Notes under the pieces: generated by a model
The model's input: the letters and a program-made list of their open reading frames with translations, nothing else
The model's database searches: none
What the model was told of the DNA's origin: nothing
Source of the DNA: Cytobacillus oceanisediminis 2691
GTDB lineage: Bacteria; Bacillota; Bacilli; Bacillales; Cytobacillaceae
NCBI RefSeq assembly: GCF_007678455.1
Contig: NZ_VEEP01000015.1
Span: 1 to 39,350, forward strand
Reading direction: 5' to 3'
DNA length: 39,350 nucleotides
Position numbers and translations under genes: made by a program
Shown here: positions 9,803-18,911 of the stretch, in pieces
Numbering within the stretch: the stretch's first letter is position 1
How the letters are laid out: every line of letters begins with the position of its first letter

Positions 9803-12123
9803 GCATCAGGGTGACGGGAAGGGTGCAGGGAGTTGGGTTTCGGCCATTCGTTTATTCCCTTGCGAAAAAATTTCAATTGACGGGAACCGTCCAGAATAAT
9901 CTTGACCATGTCATGTTGATTCTGGAAGGAAACGAAGATGAGCTAGAAAAAGCCGTAGCAGAACTAAAAAATTCACCGCCACCTCTGGCAAAGATCGATA
10001 GAATTACCGCAACTCCAATTCCCCCTGTCTATTTTCAAGAATTTACGATCATCCCAAGCAAAAAAATAGATTCCTGTTCCTTACCATGGATTTCTGCGGA
10101 TGCGGCGATTTGTGAGGATTGCCTGCGAGAAATGAAAGATCCATCCAATCGGCGATATCAATACCCATTCATCAACTGCACACAATGCGGCCCGCGCTAC
10201 ACAATCATCCAGGCCCTGCCTTATGATCGGCCATATACAACGATGAGTGAATTTACAATGTGTGAACAGTGCCATGAAGAATATGAAAACCCGTTGAACC
10301 GTCGGCATCATGCCCAGCCGATATGCTGTTCTGCATGTGGCCCAAGCATTGCTTTATTTTATCAAAAAGGGAAGTTGGCGGCACAGGATGAGAAGGCGCT
10401 TCTTGAGACAGGTGCACTATTAAGGAGGGGCCATATTGTCGGGATAAAAGGCATCGGCGGTTTTCATCTCGCATGTGATGCTTTTCAGGAGAGGGCAATC
10501 TTGGAAGTGAGAAAAAGAAAGAATCGTCCCTACCGTCCACTGGCCATTATGGCAAGGAATCTGGATGTAGTAAAAAAGCATTGTTATTTATCAAAAGAAG
10601 AAGAGGCAATGCTCACCAGTACAGTCATGCCTATCGTGGTGTTGCGGAAAAGAAAGGAAAGCACCCTTCCGGAAGTGCTGTCACCAGGATTGTCCACGAT
10701 TGGAATCATGCTGCCGTATACTCCCTTGCATCACAGGATATTTGAAACAAGCGGACTCGAAAGTATGGTCATGACCAGTGCCAACCCTTCAGGACTGCCG
10801 ATTCCTTACAGAGAAGAAACTATCGACGGCTATTTATATGATTTTCTATTAACCCACAACCGGGACATTCACCTTCCGATTGATGATTCTGTCGTACAGT
10901 TTGACGGTGAGCATATGCTCTTTCACAGGAGGGCACGAGGATTTGTGCCGGACCCTTTTCACACTCAATCAGAAGTTGATGGAATTCTTGCTTTTGGCGG
11001 AAATCAAAAAAATACCTTTGCGCTTGGGAAGGAAAAGGACATCGTGGTCAGTTCCTATATTGGCGATTTGGACAACGAAGAAATGATTCGTTTTTTTAAG
11101 GACCAGATCTATCACTATCAAAAATGGCTGGATGTTGAAGTGAAGCATATAGCAATTGATCAGCATCCACTGTACGCATCAACGGAACTGGCAAAAGAAT
11201 ATGATTGCAACATCATACCCATTCAGCATCACCATGCCCATCATGTTTCCTGTATGGAGGATAACGGCATCGAGGAACCTTGTTTCGGGATCATCCTTGA
11301 TGGAACCGGCTATGGCGATGACGGGAATATCTGGGGATTTGAGTTTCTCTACGGCGATGCCGATTCCTTTGAACGTCTTGGCCATCTGGAATATACCCCG
11401 CTTCCAGGCGGGGAGAAAGCCGTGAAAGAAACATGGAGAAATGCAGTCGGAATGCTCTATCAATACTGGCAAGAAGACGGAATAGAGATAGCAATGAAGC
11501 TATTCCCTGACAAAGCCAATGAAATCAACATTCTAAAAAAGATGATCTTGAATCAAATTCACACCCCGATGGCAGGTACTTGCGGAAGAATATTTGATGC
11601 AGTCAGTGCGATTCTGGGAACTTGTTTAACTTCCTCATATGAAGGGGAAGCGGCAATCAGATTATCAGATTACATGATGAAAGAGATGGACCATCCAGCT
11701 GACACTTATCCATTCCATCTAAAAACAAACCAGGCAAATCAACTTCAACTAGACCTTTCCCCAATGCTCTCTCAAATCATCCAGGATCAATCCAACAGCG
11801 TCAGTACGGCCAAAATCATTCACACTTTTCATTCAACTATTGTTTCCTGCTGTGTGGAGATGATTGAAAGATTAGCAGAAAGAAACCCGCACCTGAACAG
11901 GACGGTCATGTTGTCAGGGGGCTCATTCCAGAATTTATTTTTAACGAAAGAAATCAAAGCAAGGCTCGTGGAAAAAGGGTTTGCCGTTAAGACGCATAAA
12001 AACGTTCCCTGTCATGATGGCGGCTTATCATTAGGGCAAATCATCATAGCTTCTCATGCTATTAAAAGTAAGGTGGTGGATCACTGTGTGCCTGGGAGTA
12101 CCCGCAAAGGTGATGGAGATTGA
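9787..12123 (+). CDS. hypF: Carbamoyltransferase HypF
   Basis: A 778-residue HypF that makes carbamoyl-adenylate from carbamoyl phosphate and loads it on HypE as precursor of the CN ligands. Domains in order: acylphosphatase (residues ~4-90, GRVQGVGFRP), two zinc fingers with four CxxC pairs (from C109, C131, C159, C181), a YrdC-like domain (~200-385), and a Kae1-like carbamoyltransferase domain with HHHAHHVSCM and a C-terminal SGGSFQNLFL. Full length and intact. It starts inside hypB and its end contains the start of hypC. Confidence 0.97.
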   Translation: MYGAVSIRVTGRVQGVGFRPFVYSLAKKFQLTGTVQNNLDHVMLILEGNEDELEKAVAELKNSPPPLAKIDRITATPIPPVYFQEFTIIPSKKIDSCSLPWISADAAICEDCLREMKDPSNRRYQYPFINCTQCGPRYTIIQALPYDRPYTTMSEFTMCEQCHEEYENPLNRRHHAQPICCSACGPSIALFYQKGKLAAQDEKALLETGALLRRGHIVGIKGIGGFHLACDAFQERAILEVRKRKNRPYRPLAIMARNLDVVKKHCYLSKEEEAMLTSTVMPIVVLRKRKESTLPEVLSPGLSTIGIMLPYTPLHHRIFETSGLESMVMTSANPSGLPIPYREETIDGYLYDFLLTHNRDIHLPIDDSVVQFDGEHMLFHRRARGFVPDPFHTQSEVDGILAFGGNQKNTFALGKEKDIVVSSYIGDLDNEEMIRFFKDQIYHYQKWLDVEVKHIAIDQHPLYASTELAKEYDCNIIPIQHHHAHHVSCMEDNGIEEPCFGIILDGTGYGDDGNIWGFEFLYGDADSFERLGHLEYTPLPGGEKAVKETWRNAVGMLYQYWQEDGIEIAMKLFPDKANEINILKKMILNQIHTPMAGTCGRIFDAVSAILGTCLTSSYEGEAAIRLSDYMMKEMDHPADTYPFHLKTNQANQLQLDLSPMLSQIIQDQSNSVSTAKIIHTFHSTIVSCCVEMIERLAERNPHLNRTVMLSGGSFQNLFLTKEIKARLVEKGFAVKTHKNVPCHDGGLSLGQIIIASHAIKSKVVDHCVPGSTRKGDGD

Positions 12124-12319
12124 GGAGCAGAAAGCTCTGGTGGATGTGATGGGGTCAAGGATGCATGTCGGGATCCTGTTTGTCCCAGAAGTGAAAAAAG
12201 GCGACTATGTATTGCTTCATGCCGGACAGGCGATGACCGTAGTAGACGAGACCTTTGCACGCGAAAGCATCGAGGAATGGAGGAATATTATAAATGGAAA
12301 GTTTGGAGACGCTCTCTGA
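12086..12319 (+). CDS. hypC: Hydrogenase assembly chaperone HypC
   Basis: A 77-residue HypC that shuttles the Fe(CN)2CO moiety between HypD and the large-subunit precursor. The essential Cys2 is present in the start MCLGVPAKV, which sets the start at GTG 12086 with AAGGTGG nine bases upstream. The start lies inside the last 38 bases of hypF, and the 3' end overlaps hypD by 26 bases, so translation is coupled. Confidence 0.95.
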   Translation: MCLGVPAKVMEIEEQKALVDVMGSRMHVGILFVPEVKKGDYVLLHAGQAMTVVDETFARESIEEWRNIINGKFGDAL

Positions 12320-13400
12320 TCCGGCCCTGGCCCGTCAGTCACTGGAGGCCGTGATTGAACTGGCTGGAGAGTTTAAAAAGAAATTTGGAAGAGTGCCAGT
12401 ATTGATGGAAGTATGCGGCTCACATACAATGGCTTTTGCCAAATCGGGGTTAAAAACCAGGTTGAAGGATCATGTCAGGCTGATTGCCGGTCCCGGATGT
12501 CCGGTGTGTGTGACAGACCAGAAATCAATTGATGCAATGATTCAATTGGCTGAAGGTTCCAACAGGATCCTGTGTACGTTTGGCGATATGATGCGCGTGC
12601 CTGGTTCCCGGGTGAGCCTGATGAAGTCAAAAACGGACGGCAAGGATATCCGGGTGATCTATTCACCATTGGACAGTGTGAAGATCGCCGAGGAAAATCC
12701 CAATAAGGAAGTCATTCTCCTCGGGATTGGCTTTGAGACTACGATCCCTATTTTGACTCTTGCCATTTGCGAAGCAGAAAGAAAAGAGTTGAAGAATTAT
12801 AGTGTATGGATGACAACGAAATTGGTGGAACCAGTTATGAGAGCTCTTCTGGATTCAGGAGAGGTCAAGCTGGATGGCTTTATTTTACCAGGACATGTTT
12901 CAGTCGTCTTAGGAAAAAAGAGCTTTGATTTTTTAGTGGAGGATTACCAGGTCTCTGGCGTAATAACCGGATTCGAACCCGTGCAGCTTTTAAGCGGCAT
13001 CTATAAATTGCTGGAGCTCCTTCTCGAGAATAAGCAGGATGTATTAAATGACTATCCTTCTGTTGTAAAAGATGAGGGCAATCTTCACGCACAAAAATTG
13101 CTTAAGCAATATCTGCAGCTCCATGATGAAGATTGGCGTGGAATGGGCACGATTCCAGAAAGCGGTCTTGTCCTTAAGAACGAGTACGCACAATTTGATG
13201 CAAAAAAGCGGTATGAAGTATCTGTAGGAGAGCCGAGGAAAACAAAATGCCGCTGCGGTGAAATCATCAGGGGATTAATCAATCCCGAAAGCTGTGTTTT
13301 GTTTAATAAAGGGTGTACACCAGCGCATCCGATTGGGCCTTGTATGGTTTCAACGGAAGGCACTTGTGCGGCACATTATCAATATATGAGAGGGGAATAG
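12294..13400 (+). CDS. hypD: Hydrogenase formation protein HypD
   Basis: A 368-residue iron-sulfur scaffold on which Fe(CN)2CO is assembled with HypC and HypE. Signature motifs are MEVCGSHTMAFA (C41), GPGCPVC (C69, C72), FGDMMRVPGS, and the C-terminal Cys cluster CRCGEIIRG...GCTPAHPIGPCMVS that holds the [4Fe-4S] cluster. ATG start overlapping the hypC end; hypE starts two bases after its stop. Confidence 0.97.
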   Translation: MESLETLSDPALARQSLEAVIELAGEFKKKFGRVPVLMEVCGSHTMAFAKSGLKTRLKDHVRLIAGPGCPVCVTDQKSIDAMIQLAEGSNRILCTFGDMMRVPGSRVSLMKSKTDGKDIRVIYSPLDSVKIAEENPNKEVILLGIGFETTIPILTLAICEAERKELKNYSVWMTTKLVEPVMRALLDSGEVKLDGFILPGHVSVVLGKKSFDFLVEDYQVSGVITGFEPVQLLSGIYKLLELLLENKQDVLNDYPSVVKDEGNLHAQKLLKQYLQLHDEDWRGMGTIPESGLVLKNEYAQFDAKKRYEVSVGEPRKTKCRCGEIIRGLINPESCVLFNKGCTPAHPIGPCMVSTEGTCAAHYQYMRGE

Positions 13401-13402
13401 GC

Positions 13403-14407
13403 TTGGTCCAGAAAATTGGTTTAGCGCATGGGGAGGGCGGTGAACTTACCCACCTGCTGATTCAGGATGTGTTTGTTAAGTCATTTGGCCATGGAGTCCT
13501 GACGAAACTGGATTCCGCTATTCTGCCTGGGATGATCAATAATATGGCTGTGACGACCGATAGCTTTGTCGTGAATCCGATCTTTTTCCCTGGAGGCAAT
13601 ATTGGAAAGCTGGCGATAACAGGGACCGTAAATGATTTAGCTGTTTGCGGAGCAATCCCGCGGTTTATTACTGCAGGCTTCATTCTTGAAGAAGGGTTTC
13701 CGGTAAAGGACCTGAAGAAGATTGTCCAGAGTATGGCAGAAGAAGCGGAACGGGCGGGTGTCCATATTATTGCCGGTGATACAAAGGTTGTCGAAAAGGG
13801 AAGTGCGGATGGTCTTTTCATCAATACAACCGGCATTGGGGAACTGCAGGAGATGCACCGTCCAAATCCGGAAGAAATGAAAAAAGGGGACGCGGTAATC
13901 GTAAGCGGTACAATAGGGGATCATGGCGTCTCAATTCTTGCCGCCCGAAATGAACTGGGACTGATGACAGATGTCACGAGTGATTGTTCATCATTGAATC
14001 ATCTTATTCAAAAACTCATAGATGAAATACGAGGGGTTCGAATCATGCGGGATCCCACAAGGGGCGGACTGGCCACTACCCTTGTCGAGATATGTGAAGA
14101 CTTTCAGGTGACGATCGAGCTTGAAGAAGGCTCGATTCCAATACGGAAGGATGTCCAGGGAGCATGTGATATTTTAGGATTCGATCCACTTTATTTAGCC
14201 AATGAGGGGAAAATTGTGCTGATTGTAGAATCGAGTTTGGCAGAGAATGCGATGGAAATAATGAAACAAAACGAATTCGGCAGGGATGCTGAAGTGATTG
14301 GCCAGGTATCATCGCTGGAGTCCGGTAAACTGTTGTTGAGGACTCCTTTTGGTACAACACGCAGGCTGCAGCGTCTCTCTGGCATGCTCCTGCCAAGAAT
14401 ATGTTAA
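13403..14407 (+). CDS. hypE: Carbamoyl-dehydratase HypE
   Basis: A 334-residue PurM/ThiL-like ATPase that dehydrates the HypF-delivered carbamoyl group to a thiocyanate on its C-terminal cysteine. It starts MVQKIGLAHGEGG and ends PRIC, the invariant HypE C terminus (C334). Metal/nucleotide motifs include GDTKVV and RDPTRGGLATTL. The frame opens inside hypD, but AGGGGA seven bases before TTG 13403 and the family start support this rare start codon. Confidence 0.95.
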   Translation: MVQKIGLAHGEGGELTHLLIQDVFVKSFGHGVLTKLDSAILPGMINNMAVTTDSFVVNPIFFPGGNIGKLAITGTVNDLAVCGAIPRFITAGFILEEGFPVKDLKKIVQSMAEEAERAGVHIIAGDTKVVEKGSADGLFINTTGIGELQEMHRPNPEEMKKGDAVIVSGTIGDHGVSILAARNELGLMTDVTSDCSSLNHLIQKLIDEIRGVRIMRDPTRGGLATTLVEICEDFQVTIELEEGSIPIRKDVQGACDILGFDPLYLANEGKIVLIVESSLAENAMEIMKQNEFGRDAEVIGQVSSLESGKLLLRTPFGTTRRLQRLSGMLLPRIC

Positions 14408-14463
14408 TTATTCCTGGGCTACCGCATAGGATAGGAGGAAAGCTGCCTTAAGGAGAGGAAGTT

Positions 14464-14985
14464 ATGAACAACATCCAGTTAATCAGATTACAGCTGAATC
14501 ACCTTATCACCCAGGCACGGCAAGACTTGTATTCACTTTCGAGAACGAGTGATTACTATAAAAACCAGCAAATTCTGCAGCGCATATGGGACTCGCTGTC
14601 TTCTATTCATTTTTTAAGTGAACTCCTTGCTAATCAGGCAAGTAAAAACTCTGGGCCAATACAGAATTCGATTCCGCAGCCTGCTACTACAAACCAGCCG
14701 CAAATACCGCCCATCACTCCCCTGCCAAATCCAAATAACACAACAAACAATCAACGATCTTTTACGATACAAGAGTTAGCAGCATTCGATGGCAAAAACG
14801 GAATGCCTGCTTATGTTGCAGTGAATGGCATCGTCTATGATGTGACGAACAATCGTGCCTGGGCGGCAGCGACCCATTTCGGTCTGGTTTCGGGAAGGGA
14901 ATATTCCCGGGAATTTGCCTCCTGTCATGCCGGACAGCAATCCATCCTTGCGATGCTGCCAGTGGTGGGGAGGTTAATGCAATGA
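14464..14985 (+). CDS. Cytochrome-b5-like haem-binding protein of the hydrogenase operon
   Basis: A 173-residue protein. Residues 1-60 are predicted helical, residues 61-98 a Pro/Asn/Thr-rich linker, and residues 99-173 a cytochrome-b5-like haem/steroid-binding domain of the bacterial type (FTIQELAAFDGKNGMPAYVA, VNGIVYDVT). H138 (THFG) and H155 (CHAG) are the likely axial haem ligands. There is no signal peptide or membrane helix, so it should be cytoplasmic. Its stop overlaps the small-subunit start (ATGA), so the two are translationally coupled. Its place suggests it carries electrons to or from the hydrogenase, in place of the usual membrane cytochrome b. Function is inference. Confidence 0.8.
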   Translation: MNNIQLIRLQLNHLITQARQDLYSLSRTSDYYKNQQILQRIWDSLSSIHFLSELLANQASKNSGPIQNSIPQPATTNQPQIPPITPLPNPNNTTNNQRSFTIQELAAFDGKNGMPAYVAVNGIVYDVTNNRAWAAATHFGLVSGREYSREFASCHAGQQSILAMLPVVGRLMQ

Positions 14986-15887
14986 GCCAGTTTATTTTAC
15001 CGCCAGAACCGTTAACGAATGAGGCGATTGCTGAGAGACTTACAAATACAGCTATCAAACAACTTGATCGGGGTTTGATCAAGAAAAGAAACTTAGTATA
15101 CCTGGAATTGAACGGATGCTCAGGGAATATTATTTCGTTATTGAATGGGCAAAATCCTGATTTCGAATATGCGTTAAATTCAATGGTCGATTTGCGGTAC
15201 AGCAACAGCCTTATGGCAGCTGAAGGAGAACAGGCAATAGCAAAACTGATGGAGGTAATGAATGATGATTTCATATTGGCTGTTGAGGGAGCAGTCGCTC
15301 TAAAAAATAACGGTCTTTACAATATTATCGGCAGCTGGCAAGGAAAGCCGCTTACGGGTCTTGAGGCTGCCCGGATGCTTGGAGACAAAGCGGAGAGCAT
15401 CCTCGCTGTTGGTGCATGCGCGACACATGGCGGTGTTTCTGCTGCCAGGCCGAATCCATCTGAGTCAGTGGGCCTGCAAACTGTTCTTCCAGAAAAGAAG
15501 ATGATTAAACTGCCAGGGTGCCCTGTCCATCCAGACTGGTTTTTGGGAACACTTGCCCATATGCTCCTTTATGGAGAACCAGAAACGGATAATCTTGGCC
15601 GCCCGCTGATGTTTTACAGCACCCTCATCCATGATCGCTGCCCGAGGAGGCCGTTTTTTGACAGGGGGATATTTGCAGAGAAATTGGGAGATAAAACATG
15701 TCTTTTCAAGCTTGGATGCCGCGGGCCGGTGACAAGGATTGATTGCCCGACCAGGCAATGGAACGGACATGTGAACTGGCCGATAGGGGACGATACCCCA
15801 TGCATCGGCTGTGCGCAATTTGGTTTTCCAGATGCGATGGCCCCGTTTATCAGCTATGACACGACAAGGGTGGTGAAGGATGAGTAA
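14982..15887 (+). CDS. hupS: Uptake [NiFe] hydrogenase small subunit (group 2a-like)
   Basis: A 301-residue iron-sulfur subunit that passes electrons from the NiFe site. There is no Tat signal and no C-terminal membrane anchor, so it is cytoplasmic. Likely proximal-cluster ligands are C46, C146 and C180, with N49 (CSGN) where most small subunits have the second Cys of CxxC. Distal ligands are H217, C220, C240 and C246. The medial site has C255, C274 and C277 with Pro267 in the fourth position, as in [3Fe-4S] types. As I recall, cyanobacterial group 2a HupS shares the CSGN motif. It overlaps the large-subunit gene by 8 bases. Confidence 0.92.
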   Translation: MSQFILPPEPLTNEAIAERLTNTAIKQLDRGLIKKRNLVYLELNGCSGNIISLLNGQNPDFEYALNSMVDLRYSNSLMAAEGEQAIAKLMEVMNDDFILAVEGAVALKNNGLYNIIGSWQGKPLTGLEAARMLGDKAESILAVGACATHGGVSAARPNPSESVGLQTVLPEKKMIKLPGCPVHPDWFLGTLAHMLLYGEPETDNLGRPLMFYSTLIHDRCPRRPFFDRGIFAEKLGDKTCLFKLGCRGPVTRIDCPTRQWNGHVNWPIGDDTPCIGCAQFGFPDAMAPFISYDTTRVVKDE

Positions 15888-17286
15888 GCGAATTGTCATT
15901 AACCCACTAACACGGATCAGCGGCTTTATGGAAATTGATGTAACGGTAGAAAACAATCAGGTGGTCGAGGCAAAAACAAAAGGCAATTTATTCAGAGGGT
16001 TTGAGCAAATGCTGATCGGGAGAAGTCCATTTGATTCCGTTTATTTTACCCAGCGGATCTGCGGGATTTGCTCGGCTGCACATTCGATGGCTTCTTCTTT
16101 GGCGTTGGAGGATGCCCTGAAGATTGAGCCGATGGAACAGGGGAAGTACTTAAGGGATATTATTCATTGCTGTGAATTTCTGCAAAATCATATACGGCAC
16201 TTTTATCAATATACAGTACCCGATTTTGTGAAAATAGAACAAAATTTGCTGTTCCAGGCCGATCATGATGACTTCCGGCTGCCAACTGAAATCAATGACC
16301 GGATATCCAAGCATTACTTTGAGTCTCTCACAATCAGCAGGCTTGGCCACCAGATGCTCGCAGTCCTCGGAGGAAAAGCCCCACATAACCATGGGGTTTT
16401 CATTGGCGGGATCACAACCCAGGCAACCGCAGAAAAGGTGGTTCACCTGGATTCGATTTTACAGAAGATATCTGCGTTCATTGATGAAAAAATGATTCCG
16501 GATGTATATGATATCGCCCGATATTATCAAGAATACTACCAGTTGGGCAGCGGATACGGGAATTTGCTGTCATATGGCTCTTTTAATAGCTATAAAGAGC
16601 TCGGGACTTTATATGTTGATCCACTTGTATTGACTGGGGAAGGTATGCAGGCTTTTGACGAAAGTAAGATCCTGGAGAAAATTGATTACTCTTACTTTAC
16701 ATCAACAGAACAAACGTATTCACCTGGTGAAGTCGTCCCGGAACCTGATATGGATAAGAAGAATGCGTATTCCTGGGTAAAAGCGCCAAGATATAACGGG
16801 CTTCCATTTGAGGTGGGGCCGCTGGCAAGACTGATACTAAGCGGGAATTATGATAATGACATCTCCGCTATGGACCGGACCATTGCCAGGGCGCTTGAAA
16901 CGAAAAAAATCGCTGAGATCATGAAGTTATTGCTCCAGCAGATCATCCCGGGAGTGGATGTGCAGAAAAAATATGAACTTCCAGAATCAGCTTCTGGAAG
17001 GGGATTGGTCGATACAACAAGAGGAGCCCTGGGACACTGGCTTAAGATAAAAGATAAGAAGATCTCATTCTATCAAATCATCACTCCTTCAACATGGGAT
17101 TTTTCAACAAGGGATGATAATGGCTACAGAGGGACCGCTGAACAAGCGCTGATCGGGACACCCATCCAGAATCCGGATAAGCCTGCCGAAATCGGAAGAA
17201 TCCTGCGTTCTTTCGATCCATGCATGTCCTGTGCGACTCATGTATACACTCCGGGAAAACAAGTGAAAACAATAAAGGTGTTCTAA
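15880..17286 (+). CDS. hupL: Uptake [NiFe] hydrogenase large subunit (group 2a-like)
   Basis: A 468-residue catalytic subunit holding the NiFe(CN)2CO centre that splits H2. Nickel ligands are C61 and C64 (RICGICSAAH) near the N terminus and C448 and C451 (DPCMSCATH) near the C terminus. A 14-residue tail follows H454 and should be removed by the endopeptidase encoded next door, so the enzyme is of the processed type. Length is that of compact soluble (group 2) large subunits rather than the ~550-600 residues of many membrane-bound ones. Confidence 0.95.
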   Translation: MSKRIVINPLTRISGFMEIDVTVENNQVVEAKTKGNLFRGFEQMLIGRSPFDSVYFTQRICGICSAAHSMASSLALEDALKIEPMEQGKYLRDIIHCCEFLQNHIRHFYQYTVPDFVKIEQNLLFQADHDDFRLPTEINDRISKHYFESLTISRLGHQMLAVLGGKAPHNHGVFIGGITTQATAEKVVHLDSILQKISAFIDEKMIPDVYDIARYYQEYYQLGSGYGNLLSYGSFNSYKELGTLYVDPLVLTGEGMQAFDESKILEKIDYSYFTSTEQTYSPGEVVPEPDMDKKNAYSWVKAPRYNGLPFEVGPLARLILSGNYDNDISAMDRTIARALETKKIAEIMKLLLQQIIPGVDVQKKYELPESASGRGLVDTTRGALGHWLKIKDKKISFYQIITPSTWDFSTRDDNGYRGTAEQALIGTPIQNPDKPAEIGRILRSFDPCMSCATHVYTPGKQVKTIKVF

Positions 17287-17741
17287 TGGAGAAGGTCATC
17301 GTTTTAGGCATTGGGAATATGCTGATGATGGATGATGGGATCGGTATTTACTTGGTAGAGGAGCTATCCAGGACGAATTGTGACCCGGATGTTTTGTTTT
17401 TGATTGGTGAATCGGATATTGATTATTGCCTGGAGCAAATAATGGGCGCTCCAATAGTGATTATTATTGATGCTGCCGTTTCAGGGAAGACACCAGGCAG
17501 TCTTACGGTTTATGAGCTTGCTGATTTGCATGAACACTGCGAGTTGGCTTTTTCCCCGCATGATTTCCACCTGTTTAATCTATTATATGGGCAAAAAGAA
17601 TCCATCAGGGGATACCTCTTGGGCGTGGAGCCTGATGAAATCAGGTTTCATATCGGATTAAGCAAAACCTTACAAGATCAATGGGAAAGAATATTGGAGG
17701 ATGTAACACAAACTATAGACGAATTGATAGGAAAGAATTGA
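17286..17741 (+). CDS. hupD: Hydrogenase maturation endopeptidase (HyaD/HupD family)
   Basis: A 151-residue protease that removes the C-terminal tail of the large subunit after nickel insertion. The M52-family N terminus GIGNMLMMDDGIG is clear, with D17 at the usual nickel-sensing acidic position, then IIIDAAVSG (Asp) and SPHDFHL (His). The frame extends upstream into hupL, but the ATG at 17286 overlaps the hupL stop as TAATG, with AAAGGTG just upstream. It is the last gene of the operon. Confidence 0.94.
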   Translation: MEKVIVLGIGNMLMMDDGIGIYLVEELSRTNCDPDVLFLIGESDIDYCLEQIMGAPIVIIIDAAVSGKTPGSLTVYELADLHEHCELAFSPHDFHLFNLLYGQKESIRGYLLGVEPDEIRFHIGLSKTLQDQWERILEDVTQTIDELIGKN

Positions 17742-17775
17742 GTGTATCAGGGTGTGACCAGTTGTATATCGCTTA

Positions 17776-17813
17776 AAAGCCCGGCTTCAACTTCTGTTGA
17801 GCCGGGCTTTCGA
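17776..17813 (+). terminator. Terminator of the hyp-hup operon
   Basis: A 16-base arm AAAGCCCGGCTTCAAC pairs with GTTGAGCCGGGCTTT across a TTCT loop (one mismatch). The T-run is short (TTTC), so termination may be incomplete. Confidence 0.75.
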
Positions 17814-17961
17814 CATTATTCGCCATGGATAGGGTGAAAATTACTTACTAACCGATATGGCAGACAGCGGTATTTCTGATAGAATATAAATATAGACGAT
17901 ATGACTATTGCAATTACGGTTAAAACCTAGCATATTGGTAAATAGGAGGTGCATGTGCGAT

Positions 17962-18663
17962 ATGCGACACGATATACAAGCGAATGAACAGGCATTCTCA
18001 ACGAAGGAAGTGGCAGAGGAGATTGGGATTGCGACGCCTACTGTCCGAAAGTATGGCCAGATTTTGGAACGAAATGGTTACGAGTTTTTGAAAGACGGTG
18101 ACCGCCGGATTTTCGTGCAATCCGATATCCAAGCACTTGTAGCGTTACGCGATACGGACAAGCCGCTGGATGAAACAGCCAAGGACCTTGTGGCACAGCA
18201 AAGAGAGAAGCTGGAAGGAGCGGGCGGTACAGAAATCGCTCTTAACGATACATACGAAAATCTCCCTCAGGACCCGAATCAGTTAAAAGAGGTTTTACTT
18301 TTTGTTGTCAATGAATTGGCAGCGGCGCGTGAAATGAATGTGCAGCTAAAAAACGATATGGCCCAGCTGAAAACGAATGTCTCACAGCTTCAGCAGGATC
18401 ATCATGTGATCAGTTCGAGTATTGGGAATTCAGCACAAAGAACCAATGCGAAAATCGAGAGGATCCTGGAACAGCAAAATGCCCAATATGAAGACTTGCT
18501 GGAACAGGAAAGGGAGCGAAGTGAACTCCTGCAAAAAGAGCTGCAGAAAATGCGCGAGGAACAAAAGAATGAGTGGAATTCTCAAATTGATTTTAACAGA
18601 CGTTTAGAAGAGGAAATCCGGAACAGAAAATGGAGCTGGCTATTTTCGTTGTTCAAGAAATAA
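17962..18663 (+). CDS. MerR-type HTH protein with long coiled coil (DUF3967/RacA-like architecture)
   Basis: A 233-residue protein: an N-terminal winged MerR-like helix-turn-helix (~residues 8-65, FSTKEVAEEIGIATPTVRKY), an acidic linker, then a coiled coil of about 100 residues rich in Gln/Glu/Lys/Leu, and a basic aromatic end WSWLFSLFKK. DNA binding plus a coiled coil and amphipathic tail recalls RacA-type chromosome-anchoring proteins and plasmid-borne DUF3967 proteins; function here is unknown. ATGs at 17953 and 17962 are possible after AGGAGGT (17943-17950); the first is too close to the ribosome binding site, so I prefer 17962. It is monocistronic. Confidence 0.72.
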   Translation: MRHDIQANEQAFSTKEVAEEIGIATPTVRKYGQILERNGYEFLKDGDRRIFVQSDIQALVALRDTDKPLDETAKDLVAQQREKLEGAGGTEIALNDTYENLPQDPNQLKEVLLFVVNELAAAREMNVQLKNDMAQLKTNVSQLQQDHHVISSSIGNSAQRTNAKIERILEQQNAQYEDLLEQERERSELLQKELQKMREEQKNEWNSQIDFNRRLEEEIRNRKWSWLFSLFKK

Positions 18664-18911
18664 ATTAGCGGTATTTATAAGTATAAGAGAATGCTATTAA
18701 ACACAAGCGCATATTGCCAGCCGATATAAAGCAATGTACAAAAAGCATTGGGACTGGTGTCTGTCTGTATATCGCCAGACGATACGCTATGGCAAATAAA
18801 GTCGGAAATGTTTGATCCACTTTCAAAATTCAACAATTTCCCGAGAAATATCTACAAATTTTTAAAGTGGTATCGACAAAATCAGCTTCATACCATGACC
18901 TTATACATAAT

